From: Granulosicoccus sp.
GTDB lineage: Bacteria; Pseudomonadota; Gammaproteobacteria; Granulosicoccales; Granulosicoccaceae
Assembly (NCBI GenBank): GCA_023301795.1
Contig: JALZVU010000124.1
Span: 1-61,316 of the forward strand
Length of the DNA stretch: 61,316 nucleotides
Direction of reading: 5' to 3'
In this document: positions 50,952 through 60,756 of the stretch, piece after piece
Numbering within the stretch: position 1 is the first letter of the stretch
Layout: each line of letters starts with the position of its first letter
The notes under the pieces: generated by a model
Told to the model about the DNA's origin: nothing
The model's input: the letters and a program-made list of their open reading frames with translations, nothing else
The model's database searches: none
Program-made: the position numbers and the translations under genes

Positions 50952-51623
50952 ATGGCGTATTCTGCTCGCCAGATTCATTGTATGAACGCGATGGGCCTTG
51001 TTGCCTGGGCTAGTGAAGATACGCTTGCTGAGCCAGTGAGTAATGCGTCTGCCGAGCCGGATGTACCGTCGGTGTCGATTGTTGCAGAACCTGTGGCGTT
51101 GCCAGATATTGCGACTGACAGATCTGATCTTGCCTCTCTCGCACAGTGGCTTGTGGAGCAGCCATTAATCCCTTTTGTTTATCGGGGCACCACAGTTTGC
51201 CATGTCGGACCTGACCAGGCGCAGATTCTGGTTGTGTCTCTACACCATGGCACCCCTCAGTCAGCGCCTTTGGATGCGCAAAGTTCGCAGCTGTTTGACT
51301 TGATGATGCGAGCAGTTGAGCAGCCGCGCAATGCGATCAGACAATGTGCCGTGAGCTCTGCGCAGCGTAGCGTGCCTGACAATTCACTTGTTCCGACCTA
51401 CCTGGAACAGATTTGCACGCCACACACGCGAGCTTTGCTTATCCTTGATTCGAGCATCGTCGACTCAGCGAGCCCCGCTGATGCTGACCAGGGGCGGCTG
51501 CCGACCTCATCGCTGCCTGTCTGGCGTCTGCCTCACCCGGAAGTTCTGCTTCGGACGCCAGCGATCAAGCGCCGCGCCTGGCAGACTCTTAAAGCCATGC
51601 GGCGCTCTCTGGTGAGCCTGTGA
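50952..51623 (+). CDS. Degenerate family-4-type uracil-DNA-glycosylase-like protein
   Basis: The 223 residues are uncharacterised. The C-terminal LPVWRLPHPEVLLRTPAIKR then RAWQTLKAMR resembles the end of family 4 UDG proteins (HP..LLR.P..K...W.DL), and APLDAQSSQLFDLMMRAVE resembles their G.AG.LLD.ML helix. The N-terminal Fe-S Cys pattern and the GEAPG catalytic motif are not seen, so glycosylase activity is doubtful. It overlaps rimI by four bases (GTGA) and lies 11 bases after pssA. UDG-like or HolD-like genes often precede rimI, so a partner role there is plausible. Confidence 0.55.
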   Translation: MAYSARQIHCMNAMGLVAWASEDTLAEPVSNASAEPDVPSVSIVAEPVALPDIATDRSDLASLAQWLVEQPLIPFVYRGTTVCHVGPDQAQILVVSLHHGTPQSAPLDAQSSQLFDLMMRAVEQPRNAIRQCAVSSAQRSVPDNSLVPTYLEQICTPHTRALLILDSSIVDSASPADADQGRLPTSSLPVWRLPHPEVLLRTPAIKRRAWQTLKAMRRSLVSL

Positions 51624-52114
51624 GCGGTCACCCTGTCACAGCTAACATCACGTTTGCACCCATGTATCTTCGCCACGTGGCGCTCATCGGTACCATGGAA
51701 AGAAGGAACTACGAGTTTTCATGGAGCGATGGCATTTTCCGTGATTGCCTCAAGGCCGGTTACCTGTGTCAAATGGTGTTACTCGACGACGAATTAATTG
51801 GCTACGGCATTGTGCAAGTGGCTGCTGATGAGGCTCATATTCTGAATCTGTGTATCGATGATTCATATCAACGACAAGGCTTTGCAAGGCTTTTGCTTGA
51901 GCATCTGGTGCGTCAGGCCGAGCATCGTAAAGCTCACACGGTGTTTCTCGAAGTCCGGCCATCCAACCCTCGAGCGATAGAACTGTATGAGCGCTCAGGA
52001 TTTAATGAAGTCGGTTTGCGCAAGGCTTACTATGACTCTGCCAAAGGACGAGAGGACGCTATAGTGATGGCGCGAAATCTTGTCAGCAACGATGAGACGC
52101 TTTTTCGGCACTGA
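51620..52114 (+). CDS. rimI: Ribosomal protein S18 N-alpha-acetyltransferase RimI
   Basis: The 164 residues form one GNAT domain. The acetyl-CoA loop is DSYQRQGFARLLLEHLV, followed by VFLEVRPSNPRAIELYERSG and FNEVGLRKAYY, which is the typical RimI ending with EDAIVMAR. N-terminal NYEFSWSDGIFRDCL matches the RimI start. It acetylates the N-terminus of ribosomal protein S18. The GTG start overlaps the upstream gene's stop. Confidence 0.92.
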   Translation: MSGHPVTANITFAPMYLRHVALIGTMERRNYEFSWSDGIFRDCLKAGYLCQMVLLDDELIGYGIVQVAADEAHILNLCIDDSYQRQGFARLLLEHLVRQAEHRKAHTVFLEVRPSNPRAIELYERSGFNEVGLRKAYYDSAKGREDAIVMARNLVSNDETLFRH

Positions 52115-52209
52115 TACGCTGTTGGTACGGCATTGCGATAGAATGGCACGCTTTGGGGTATGACGCATTCTGAGCCAGTCTGCCGTGTGCCAACAGGAGT
52201 GACCTACAG

Positions 52210-53805
52210 ATGGCTGATGCAGAGTTTCTCAAAGAAGTTGAAAAGCGCCGCACCTTCGCAATCATCTCGCATCCGGATGCCGGTAAAACCACGCTAACCG
52301 AAAAGCTCTTGCTGTTCGGTGGTGCTATACAGCTAGCGGGTACGGTTAAAGGACGCAAAGCGGCACGTCATGCCACATCAGACTGGATGGCGATGGAGCA
52401 GGAACGTGGTATCTCCGTGACGTCATCGGTCATGCAGTTTCCCTATGCAGAGCACATCGTAAATCTGCTGGATACGCCCGGGCATGAGGATTTCTCGGAG
52501 GATACCTACCGTACGCTTACGGCCGTGGATTCTGCCTTGATGGTAATCGATTGCGCAAAAGGCGTTGAAACACGCACTAAAAAATTAATGGAAGTGTGTC
52601 GCTTGCGAACCACACCTGTTATGACCTTCATCAACAAGATGGATCGTGAAGGTCGTGATCCCATCGAGCTCATGGATGAAGTGGAGGAGATGCTCAATAT
52701 TCGCTGTGCTCCCGTGACCTGGCCGATTGGAATGGGCAAACGTTTCAAGGGGGTTTATCACCTGCATACCGGCGTTGTGCATTTCTACTCGTCCACCCAC
52801 GGTGGCAAGGTACAGGAAGGCGAGGTTGTAGAGGGCATCGACAATCCCAAGCTGGATGAAATCCTTGGCCCGATGGCTGCTGAATTACGTGAGGAGCTTG
52901 AACTGGTGCAGGGCGCTTGTCATGAATTTGATATTGACGCGTATCGGGCCGGAGAGCTGACACCTGTGTATTTTGGTTCAGCAATAAACAATTTTGGTGT
53001 CGCCGAGCTGCTGGCTGATTTCGTCAAGTACGCCCCTGGCCCGCAAGCTCGAACCACCATTACACGAGAAGTCAGTCCGCGTGAGGAAAAGTTCACAGGC
53101 TTTGCCTTCAAGATTCAGGCGAACATGGATCCGCAGCATCGAGATCGGGTAGCTTTTGTACGCATTTGCTCTGGAACCTTTGCCAAAGGCATGAAGGTCC
53201 GGCATGTTAGGCTGGGCAAAGAGGTTCGCTTGAACGATGCGCTAACGTTTATGGCCGCAGACAGAGGGCATGTGGAAGAGGCTTTCAGTGGCGATATTAT
53301 CGGTCTGCATAACCACGGTACCATTCGCATCGGCGACACCTTTACCGTTGGTGAGGAATTGGCGTTTACCGGTATTCCCAATTTTGCGCCAGAGCTGTTT
53401 CGCCGTGCGGTGCTCAAAGATCCATTGAAGATGAAAGCCTTGCAGAAGGGGCTTAGTCAGTTGTGTGAGGAAGGTGCTACGCAGCTGTTTAAACCGTTGA
53501 TCAGCAATGACTTGATTCTGGGTGCTGTGGGTGTGCTGCAATTCGAGGTGGTCGCTCAACGACTACGCGATGAGTATAAAGTGGAATGTCAGTTCGAGAC
53601 TATTGGTGTCCAGCAAGCTCGCTGGATCCGTTGTAGTGATGAGAAAATGCTGGATGATTTTCGGAAGAAGCTGGATATGAACTTGTCGATCGATCACGCC
53701 GGTGAGCTGGTGTATCTGGCTCCCACTCGTATAAATTTGCAGATGTCGCAAGAGCGCTGGCCGGATGTGGAATTTCTGGCAACGCGTGAACAGGTATTCA
53801 ATTAG
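52210..53805 (+). CDS. prfC: Peptide chain release factor 3
   Basis: The 531 residues match RF3 (E. coli 529). GTPase motifs: HPDAGKTTL (21-29), the switch region [28 protein letters not shown] (88-95), and NKMD (142-145). The middle and C-terminal domains follow, ending [14 protein letters not shown]3 is a GTPase that removes RF1/RF2 from ribosomes after termination. Its own upstream gap (95 bases) suggests a separate promoter. Confidence 0.97.
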   Translation: MADAEFLKEVEKRRTFAIISHPDAGKTTLTEKLLLFGGAIQLAGTVKGRKAARHATSDWMAMEQERGISVTSSVMQFPYAEHIVNLLDTPGHEDFSEDTYRTLTAVDSALMVIDCAKGVETRTKKLMEVCRLRTTPVMTFINKMDREGRDPIELMDEVEEMLNIRCAPVTWPIGMGKRFKGVYHLHTGVVHFYSSTHGGKVQEGEVVEGIDNPKLDEILGPMAAELREELELVQGACHEFDIDAYRAGELTPVYFGSAINNFGVAELLADFVKYAPGPQARTTITREVSPREEKFTGFAFKIQANMDPQHRDRVAFVRICSGTFAKGMKVRHVRLGKEVRLNDALTFMAADRGHVEEAFSGDIIGLHNHGTIRIGDTFTVGEELAFTGIPNFAPELFRRAVLKDPLKMKALQKGLSQLCEEGATQLFKPLISNDLILGAVGVLQFEVVAQRLRDEYKVECQFETIGVQQARWIRCSDEKMLDDFRKKLDMNLSIDHAGELVYLAPTRINLQMSQERWPDVEFLATREQVFN

Positions 53806-53861
53806 ACTTTATTATGAGTGGCTATTGCTGCTCATCAACACACGCTTATAAGGGATATAAA

Positions 53862-54539
53862 ATGCATCAATCGTCTTTCTATTTTCTGAAGTCGGTCTGC
53901 AAAGCACGGACCAGCCTTTGTGCTATCGCGGCCACTCTGCTGCTGTGCTCCACAGCTCATGCGGAGTATCTTGGTCTGATATCAGGTCGTGAGGCAAGCC
54001 CTGCGAACACCAGCGATCTCTCGGTTGAGCTTGGGTTTGTCACTGGGGATCTGGGGGATCTGGATTATCAGAATATTGCAGCACGGGTAAATTATCGCCT
54101 GTCGCCAGAGCTGGTGCTCATTGGTACAGTCGGTACCAGTGAATTTGGTGACACTGATGGCGTACCTCTGGGTCTGGGTGCCATGTATTTTCTGTCCAAT
54201 CAGCGAATCAGCAAAAAGGTAAATATTGCGGGCAAGGCAAGTTATCATTTTGGCGATTATTCTCTTCGAGAAATCGATGGCGATCTAAACACCATATCGC
54301 TGGACGCATTGGTCAGTGGTGCTAATCCTTTGATGGAGAATGGTCTGGCCTGGTACACAAGTTTCGGATATCAACGTATAAATGTTGACTTTGGCTCTAG
54401 TGATACTGCCCATGAATTGGCTTTGGGGGCGGGGCTTGTGCTGCCGACAGGTTTAGGTGAAGCCTATCTGGGTGCAGCCCTTGTCGATGAGGTAACGATT
54501 GGTGTCGGCATACGCTACTTCGTAAAGTCGGGCGGCTAG
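53862..54539 (+). CDS. Predicted outer-membrane beta-barrel protein, unknown function
   Basis: The 225 residues start with a signal peptide (SLCAIAATLLLCSTAHA). The mature part alternates polar and hydrophobic residues with frequent Gly and aromatic residues (NIAARVNYRLSPELVLIGTV; KVNIAGKASYHFGDYS; VDEVTIGVGIRYFVKSGG), as in small barrels of eight to ten strands. No family is recognised with confidence. AAGGGA lies about eight bases before ATG 53862, favouring it over ATG 53814. Confidence 0.7.
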   Translation: MHQSSFYFLKSVCKARTSLCAIAATLLLCSTAHAEYLGLISGREASPANTSDLSVELGFVTGDLGDLDYQNIAARVNYRLSPELVLIGTVGTSEFGDTDGVPLGLGAMYFLSNQRISKKVNIAGKASYHFGDYSLREIDGDLNTISLDALVSGANPLMENGLAWYTSFGYQRINVDFGSSDTAHELALGAGLVLPTGLGEAYLGAALVDEVTIGVGIRYFVKSGG

Positions 54540-54587
54540 ACTGCCGGGACTATTTATTAAACGCGCAAAACATGACGACGTGAGGCT

Positions 54588-55652
54588 ATGAGCACAATTC
54601 AGATTGATGTAGTAATTGTTGGGGCGGGTCCTGTGGGCTTGTTTCAGGTGTTTGAGCTGGGGCTTCAGGGATTATCAGCTGCAGTCATCGATGCGCTTCC
54701 GCAGTCTGGCGGGCAGTGCACGGAGTTGTACCCTGACAAGCCAATTTTTGATATTCCAGCTGTGCCGGAATGCACTGGGCAGCAGCTTATTGATAATCTT
54801 GAGCAGCAGATTGCGCCATTTTCACCACAGATGTACCTCGACCAGACAGTGGAAGAGTTACAAAAGCGTGGTGAAAATGATTTCTATCTGAAAACCTCTA
54901 CGGGCACAGAATTCGAATGCAAGGCTGTGATCATAGCCGCAGGTGCTGGCTCATTTACGCCTGTGCGGGTACGTGTGCCGGAGATTGAAAAATTCGAAGA
55001 TAAACAATTGTTTTACCGTGTCCGGAATCCTGCTCAGCATGCAGGGCGCGATATTGTATTGTTGGGTGGCGGTGATTCAGCGCTAGACTGGGCGTTGCAG
55101 CTTGCGCCTGCAGCGAAAAGTCTGACGGTTGTTAATCGTACTGAGCGTTTTCGTGCCGCTCAGGCCTCGGTAGACAAACTACATGCTCTGGCTGACGCTG
55201 GTGGTGCCAAGGTGATGATGGCAACGCTCAAATCCTTTGGCGAAACTGATGGCAAGCTAAGCGATGTCACTTTTGTTCAGCGTGATGAAGAAAAAACGGA
55301 AGTAACGCTGCCGGTAGATGATCTTCTGGTGTTCTTTGGTTTGTCGCCAAAGCTTGGGCCTGTAGAGAACTGGGGCTTGGAACTTGAGCGTAAGCTTGTG
55401 ACCATCAATCTTGCAACGTTTGAAACCTCTGTCCCCGGCATCTATGCCATCGGTGATATCAATACCTATGAGGGGAAAAAGAAGCTGATCCTCAGCGGAT
55501 TCCATGAAGCCGCCATGGCAGCATTTGCTATCAAGCAAGCCTTTGAACCAGGCAAAAAAGTGAACCTGCAATACACCACCACCAGCCCGCTGATGCATGA
55601 GCGCTTGGGTGTCGATGCCAATGGTGAAGCTGTGGCGCAAGCTGGGAGCTAG
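54588..55652 (+). CDS. Thioredoxin-reductase-like ferredoxin-NADP(+) reductase
   Basis: The 354 residues have an FAD motif VVIVGAGPVGLFQVFELG (about 8-25), then ALPQSGGQCTELYPDKPIFD, an NADP motif IVLLGGGDSALDWALQLAP (about 157-175), and the closing FAD contact GIYAIGDINTYEGKKKLILS. The redox CxxC of thioredoxin reductase is absent, which together with the GGQCTELYPDK string marks the FNR type 2 family. It transfers electrons between NADPH and ferredoxin or flavodoxin. cysB follows after 35 bases; FNR supplying sulfur assimilation is a possible link. Confidence 0.92.
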   Translation: MSTIQIDVVIVGAGPVGLFQVFELGLQGLSAAVIDALPQSGGQCTELYPDKPIFDIPAVPECTGQQLIDNLEQQIAPFSPQMYLDQTVEELQKRGENDFYLKTSTGTEFECKAVIIAAGAGSFTPVRVRVPEIEKFEDKQLFYRVRNPAQHAGRDIVLLGGGDSALDWALQLAPAAKSLTVVNRTERFRAAQASVDKLHALADAGGAKVMMATLKSFGETDGKLSDVTFVQRDEEKTEVTLPVDDLLVFFGLSPKLGPVENWGLELERKLVTINLATFETSVPGIYAIGDINTYEGKKKLILSGFHEAAMAAFAIKQAFEPGKKVNLQYTTTSPLMHERLGVDANGEAVAQAGS

Positions 55653-55687
55653 CTTTTGGTGATGCAAACGCTCGGCCTGGGTGAGTC

Positions 55688-56671
55688 ATGAAGCTACAAC
55701 AATTGCGCTGCATCGTGGCTATGGTGCAGAACAACTTGAATGTCTCTGAGACCGCTACTTCTCTCTATACCTCACAGCCTGGTGTCAGCAAGCAGATTCG
55801 GGCTTTGGAAAATGAACTTGGCATCGAGCTGTTTGATCGCAGTGGCAGGCAGATTGTCTCAGTCACAGCGGCAGGCAAAGACATCATTCCAATAGCTGAG
55901 AAAATTCTGGCAGGTACTGAAGACATTCTCAATATTGGGCGTCAACACGCTGACCCGCACAGTGGCGAGCTCAGGCTTGCTACCACGCATACGCAAGCAC
56001 GCTATGTGTTGCCATCTATCATTGAAGCGTTTGGCGAACATTACCCTCGGGTGAATATCCATCTTCATCAAGGTACGCCTGCTCAAATGGCGACTATGGT
56101 GGAAACTGGTGAAGTGGATTTTGTCATCGCTACTGAGGGGCAGCATCTTTATGACAACCTAGTGATGTTGCCATGTTCGCGATGGAACCGAGCGGTTGTC
56201 GTAAAACCTGATCATGCTTTGTTTAAGTTGGCTCAGTTGGGCAGCCTGACGCTGGAGGCCCTGGCCAGTTTTCCGCTGATCACGTATGTATTCGGTTTCA
56301 CTGGGCGCTCTCAGCTGGATAACGCGTTTGGTGCACGAGATTTAAAGCCGAGTGTGGTGCTAACAGCAACCGATGCTGACGTTATCAAAACCTATGTACG
56401 TTCAGGGCTTGGCGTAGGTATCATTGCGCGCATGGCCTATGAGCCTGAGTTGGATGGTGACTTGAAAGCTCTGGACGCATCTCATCTTTTTGACAGCAGT
56501 GTTACGCATATCGGTATGCGTCAGCATCGTGAATTACGGCCGTTCATGTACGACTTCATAGCTCGATTTGCACCCCATTTGACAAAGGAACGGATAGATC
56601 AGGCGTTGGCAAGTCCTTCACGAAATGCCAGAAGCCAATTGTTTGAAGATACTGAATTACCGCAGTATTGA
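55688..56671 (+). CDS. cysB: LysR-type regulator CysB
   Basis: The 327 residues match CysB (E. coli 324). The helix-turn-helix region is MKLQQLRCIVAMVQNNLNVS then ETATSLYTSQPGVSKQIRAL, and the inducer-binding domain contains TTHTQARYVLP, the CysB-specific site for N-acetylserine and sulfate. CysB activates cysteine and sulfur-assimilation genes. It ends 15 bases inside the convergent guanine deaminase gene. Confidence 0.94.
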   Translation: MKLQQLRCIVAMVQNNLNVSETATSLYTSQPGVSKQIRALENELGIELFDRSGRQIVSVTAAGKDIIPIAEKILAGTEDILNIGRQHADPHSGELRLATTHTQARYVLPSIIEAFGEHYPRVNIHLHQGTPAQMATMVETGEVDFVIATEGQHLYDNLVMLPCSRWNRAVVVKPDHALFKLAQLGSLTLEALASFPLITYVFGFTGRSQLDNAFGARDLKPSVVLTATDADVIKTYVRSGLGVGIIARMAYEPELDGDLKALDASHLFDSSVTHIGMRQHRELRPFMYDFIARFAPHLTKERIDQALASPSRNARSQLFEDTELPQY

Positions 56672-57970
56672 TGCTGCAGTTGGGTAGTGCTTTCCCATAA
56701 TCCACGTCTGTTCGATACATCTGTCATCGCCTAGCATCAAGACGCTGAACAACCGGTCCTGCCAACTTTTCTGGCTTGCTGTGCGTCTCGCGAGCAGCGG
56801 AGTTGCCTGCTCGTCAATCACCAGAAAATCAGCTTCCTTGCCTGCCTCGAAACTGCCTATTTTTGTATCCAGATCCAGTGCTCTGGCACCTCCCAATGTG
56901 GCAAGGTAGAAGGCGTGTTCTGGTGTGAGTGTGTGGCGTTGCAGTTGTTGCACCTTGTAGGCTTCATTGACCACCCTTAACAACGATACGTTGTCGCCTG
57001 CGCCGATATCGGTTCCTAGTCCAACACGTACCTGATGTTTTTGTGCTGATCGTAGATCGAACAAACCGCTACCGATAAACAGGTTGGAGCAGGGGCAGTG
57101 AGATACTGAGGCATCGTGCATTGCCAGCCGCTTCCAGGCATTGTCTGACAGGTGAATAGCGTGCGCAAACATGGATCGTTTTCGCACAAGGCCAAACTGC
57201 TCGTAAACCGCAAGGTAGTCTTTGGTGTCAGGAAATAAAGATGCCACCCAGTCGCATTCGTCCGCGTTCTCTGCCATGTGCGTGTGCAGATGCACCCCTG
57301 GATTCTCATCCAGCAATCGCCCCGCCATACGCAGTTGTTCGGCTGTGCTGGTGGGGGCGAAACGAGGGGTTACTGCATAGCCCAGCCGGCCTTTCTCGTG
57401 CCATCTGTCGATCAGTTGCTGGCTTTCTTGGTATGAGCCCTCGGGTGTGTCCAAAAGATTCTGAGGTGCATTTCTGTCCATCATCACCTTGCCGCAGATC
57501 ATGCGTAGGTTACGCGCGTGCGCCTCGTTAAAAAAAGCGTTGACCGATTCGGGGTGGACGGTGCCGAACACCATCGCAGTGGTGGTGCCGTTAGTGAGCA
57601 GTTGATCCAGAAAGAAACTGGCAGCGTTGGTGGCATGCTCCTTGTCACAAAATGCAGCTTCGGCAGGAAAAGTATAGCGTTCCAGCCACTCCAGCAACTG
57701 CGTGCCGTAGGCTGCAATCATGTCTAACTGTGGATAGTGGACGTGAGTATCAACAAACCCGGGTATCACAAGCTTACCCGTGAAATCACTGACTGAGGCA
57801 TGTTCAGGGATGGGTGTGGTGTCGGCGGTACCACACGTTTTGATGATGCCGTTTTCTATAAGCATTACACCGTCGGGTACATAGACGATGTTGTCCGTAC
57901 TGTAGCGGTCGGGATCACCTGTGCAGTGTAAGAGGCTGGCTTTCACTGCGTGGATGGAGGAGCTGCTCAT
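56657..57970 (-). CDS. guaD: Guanine deaminase
   Basis: The 437 residues belong to the amidohydrolase superfamily. Zinc and catalytic motifs are GFVDTHVHYPQ, HLHTHMAENADECDW, FAHAIHLSDNAWKRL, and GLGTDIGAGDNVSLL; the HYPQLDMIAAYGTQLLEWLE string is specific to guanine deaminases. It hydrolyses guanine to xanthine and ammonia. ATG 57970 is chosen over TTG 58030. The divergent nucleoside-type ABC importer (58109 onwards) suggests a purine-salvage unit. Confidence 0.94.
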   Translation of the reverse strand: MSSSSIHAVKASLLHCTGDPDRYSTDNIVYVPDGVMLIENGIIKTCGTADTTPIPEHASVSDFTGKLVIPGFVDTHVHYPQLDMIAAYGTQLLEWLERYTFPAEAAFCDKEHATNAASFFLDQLLTNGTTTAMVFGTVHPESVNAFFNEAHARNLRMICGKVMMDRNAPQNLLDTPEGSYQESQQLIDRWHEKGRLGYAVTPRFAPTSTAEQLRMAGRLLDENPGVHLHTHMAENADECDWVASLFPDTKDYLAVYEQFGLVRKRSMFAHAIHLSDNAWKRLAMHDASVSHCPCSNLFIGSGLFDLRSAQKHQVRVGLGTDIGAGDNVSLLRVVNEAYKVQQLQRHTLTPEHAFYLATLGGARALDLDTKIGSFEAGKEADFLVIDEQATPLLARRTASQKSWQDRLFSVLMLGDDRCIEQTWIMGKHYPTAASILR

Positions 57971-58108
57971 AGGTGTGTATCTACAAAGTACGTCGCGCTC
58001 AAGCCTACCGGTCCCTGCAATCCATCGCAAGCAATGTTGGCTCCTTGTGGCCCTGCGCGGTACACTCTAGACCTAAGTCCTGTCAGCAGATAACCGCTCT
58101 CGATTCAC

Positions 58109-59665
58109 ATGCCGCCAACTAGTTCTCAAAATACCGATGCGTCAGCGCTGGTTGCCTTGCATAATATATCCAAGGCCTACCCCGGAGTGCTGGCAAACGA
58201 TGCCGTTAACCTGGTACTTGAGGCCGGCAGCATTCATGCATTATTGGGTGAGAACGGTGCTGGCAAAAGCACGCTTGTAAAAATACTCTATGGTTTGCTG
58301 GCGCCTGATACGGGTACGATCCACTGGCAAGGTCAGCAGGTCAGCATTACTGAACCCAATGTCGCTCGGCAGTTGGGCATTGCCATGGTGTTTCAGCATT
58401 TTTCACTGTTCGATTCTCTAAATGTTCTCGAGAATATTGCCTTGGGCATGGGCGTTAAGGCTGATGACACTTTGGCTCGGCGGATTGTCGAAGTCTCTGA
58501 GCGTTACGGACTACCACTTGATCCGCAGCGCTCGGTCTACACCTTGTCGGTGGGCGCAAGGCAGCGCATAGAAATTGTCCGTTGCCTGTTGCAGGACCCC
58601 AAATTGTTGATCATGGACGAGCCTACCTCGGTACTCACGCCGCAGGAAGTAGGCGATCTGTTTGAGACTCTGAACGTGTTGGCTGAGGACGGTATGGCGA
58701 TACTTTATATCAGTCATAAGCTGGAAGAAATTCGAACACTGTGCAGTGCTGCCACTATCTTGAGAGGTGGGCGAGTGGTCGCGGCAGCTGATCCGCGGCA
58801 AGAGAGTGTTGCCAGTTTAGCGGCACTTATGATGGGTGATGAGCTACCGCCATCCTCAATGCGCAAACCTCACAAAGGCACCGCGCGTGTATTCGAGGTT
58901 GCGGAGCTGAACGTGTTGGCACCTGATGCCAATACGGTTGGCCTGCGTGATATCAACCTGCACGTCAGCGCAGGCGAGATTCTAGGGATTGCGGGTGTAG
59001 CAGGTAATGGACAGGATGAATTATTACAAGCGCTTGCCGGTGAGCGAATAAGCGATGAGGCGGTGCACATCAAACTTGATGGGCGGCCGCTGGGCAAGCT
59101 GGATGCGGGTGCACGTCGACGCAGAGGCCTGTGCTGTGTGCCTGAGGAGCGCCTTGGTCATGCTGCTGTGCCGAGTCTGTCGCTGACTGAGAATGTTTTT
59201 CTTACCGGGCATCATCGGCGAGATCTGCGCACGTTCGGGCTGATCTCATACGGTCGTAGTAAGCGGTTTGCGCAAGATGTCATTGATCAGTTTAACGTTC
59301 AATGTCAGGGTCCTGAGGCCTTGGCGTCCAGTCTTTCTGGCGGTAATCTGCAGAAATTTATTGTTGGTCGGGAAATCATGCAAGCTCCCCGCGTTCTGGT
59401 TATTTCTCAACCTACATGGGGCGTTGATGCGGGAGCAGCAGCTGCCATTCACAAGGCCATTGTCGAGCTTGCAGCGCAAGGATCTGCGGTGTTGTTGATA
59501 TCACAAGACCTTGACGAGCTCATGCAGGCCACTGACCGAATCGGTGCGTTATGCGCTGGGCGTCTTTCCGATTTTTATCTAACGCGGGACGTCACTGTGC
59601 AGCAAGTGGGTTTGCTAATGGGTGGAGAGGCGCTTGCAGGTGCGCATGATGGGGTAGTGGCATGA
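58109..59665 (+). CDS. Nucleoside/purine ABC importer, double ATPase subunit
   Basis: The 518 residues contain two ABC domains. The first has Walker A GENGAGKST (48-56), signature LSVGARQRIEI and Walker B LLIMDEPTS. The second has the degenerate Walker A VAGNGQDELL, signature LSGGNLQKFIVGRE and RVLVISQPTWGVD. This build is that of YufO/RbsA-type ATPases. The following BmpC/YufP-like permeases point to nucleosides or purines. It overlaps the next gene by four bases (ATGA). A BMP-type binding lipoprotein is not in the window. Confidence 0.92.
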   Translation: MPPTSSQNTDASALVALHNISKAYPGVLANDAVNLVLEAGSIHALLGENGAGKSTLVKILYGLLAPDTGTIHWQGQQVSITEPNVARQLGIAMVFQHFSLFDSLNVLENIALGMGVKADDTLARRIVEVSERYGLPLDPQRSVYTLSVGARQRIEIVRCLLQDPKLLIMDEPTSVLTPQEVGDLFETLNVLAEDGMAILYISHKLEEIRTLCSAATILRGGRVVAAADPRQESVASLAALMMGDELPPSSMRKPHKGTARVFEVAELNVLAPDANTVGLRDINLHVSAGEILGIAGVAGNGQDELLQALAGERISDEAVHIKLDGRPLGKLDAGARRRRGLCCVPEERLGHAAVPSLSLTENVFLTGHHRRDLRTFGLISYGRSKRFAQDVIDQFNVQCQGPEALASSLSGGNLQKFIVGREIMQAPRVLVISQPTWGVDAGAAAAIHKAIVELAAQGSAVLLISQDLDELMQATDRIGALCAGRLSDFYLTRDVTVQQVGLLMGGEALAGAHDGVVA

Positions 59666-60729
59666 TTGCATTACAAAAGCGTGCTCGTCCTTCGCAGCTA
59701 ATGGGGTATCTTGCGCCGGTTATTGCGCTTGGAATTACCATTCTTGCTGGGCTTGTATTGTTTGCTGCTCTGTCTGTGCCTGTCGGTGCTGCGTTTCACG
59801 CGTTTTTTATTGAGCCCATCAGCTCTTTGTACGGGCTGGCAGAGCTTGGTGTAAAAGCGGCGCCGTTGATCATTATAGCGGTTGCGCTGTCTATCGGGTT
59901 TCGTGCTCAGGTCTGGAACATTGGTGCCGAGGGGCAGTTGATTCTGGGTGGTATAGCAGGTTCGGTTGTGGCGCTGGCGTTTTATGAGGTGGAGGCGTGG
60001 TATGTACTGCCTGCCATGATGATCGCTGGTGTGCTGGGCGGAATGAGCTGGGCGGCAATACCTGCGCTGCTCAAGACACGCTTTGGTGTGAACGAGATTC
60101 TGACAAGTCTCATGCTGACCTATGTAGCTGTCCTGCTGCTTTCCTATCTCGTGTCAGGGCCTATGCGAGATCCGGATGGGTTTAACTTTCCTGAGTCGCG
60201 TTTGTTTCATGATGCGGCGACACTACCGAAAATTCTCTCGGGCACACGATTGCATATCGGTGCATTGGTGGCTTTGGCGCTAGTGGTGGCAGGGTGGGTT
60301 CTGTTGTCGCGAACGCTGTTGGGTTTCGCTCTGCGGGTGAATGGTGCTGCCCCGAAAGCTGGATCGCACGCTGGCTTCAATCAGTCCCGTCTGGTTTGGG
60401 TGGCTTTGCTGCTAGGCGGTGGCGCAGCCGGGCTTGCCGGCTTGCTTGAGGTAGCCGGTCCTATCGGACAACTGCTTCCCACCATTTCGCCAGGTTATGG
60501 TTTTACAGCCATTATTGTGGCCTTTCTGGGTCGTCTTCATCCCGTGGGTGTTTTGTTTGCAGGCTTGGTTATGGCGCTGTCTTACCTGGGTGGGGAGTCA
60601 GCTCAGATCACGCTGAATTTGCCGCTGGCAGTAACTGGTGTTTTTCAGGGGATGTTGCTGTTCTTTTTATTGGCTACTGATGTATTGATTAATTATTCGA
60701 TTGTCTGGAGGGCGCGTCGTGTTGCCTGA
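59662..60729 (+). CDS. Nucleoside/purine ABC importer permease (YufP-like)
   Basis: The 355 residues have about ten membrane segments and the family motifs VWNIGAEGQLILGGIAGSVV and LLKTRFGVNEILTSLMLTYV, plus GYGFTAIIVAFLGRLHPVGV near the end. It forms half of the transmembrane channel with the next gene's product. Its start overlaps the ATPase gene. Confidence 0.92.
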   Translation: MIALQKRARPSQLMGYLAPVIALGITILAGLVLFAALSVPVGAAFHAFFIEPISSLYGLAELGVKAAPLIIIAVALSIGFRAQVWNIGAEGQLILGGIAGSVVALAFYEVEAWYVLPAMMIAGVLGGMSWAAIPALLKTRFGVNEILTSLMLTYVAVLLLSYLVSGPMRDPDGFNFPESRLFHDAATLPKILSGTRLHIGALVALALVVAGWVLLSRTLLGFALRVNGAAPKAGSHAGFNQSRLVWVALLLGGGAAGLAGLLEVAGPIGQLLPTISPGYGFTAIIVAFLGRLHPVGVLFAGLVMALSYLGGESAQITLNLPLAVTGVFQGMLLFFLLATDVLINYSIVWRARRVA

Positions 60730-60756
60730 TGCCAGCCGCCTGGACTTGAAAAACCG

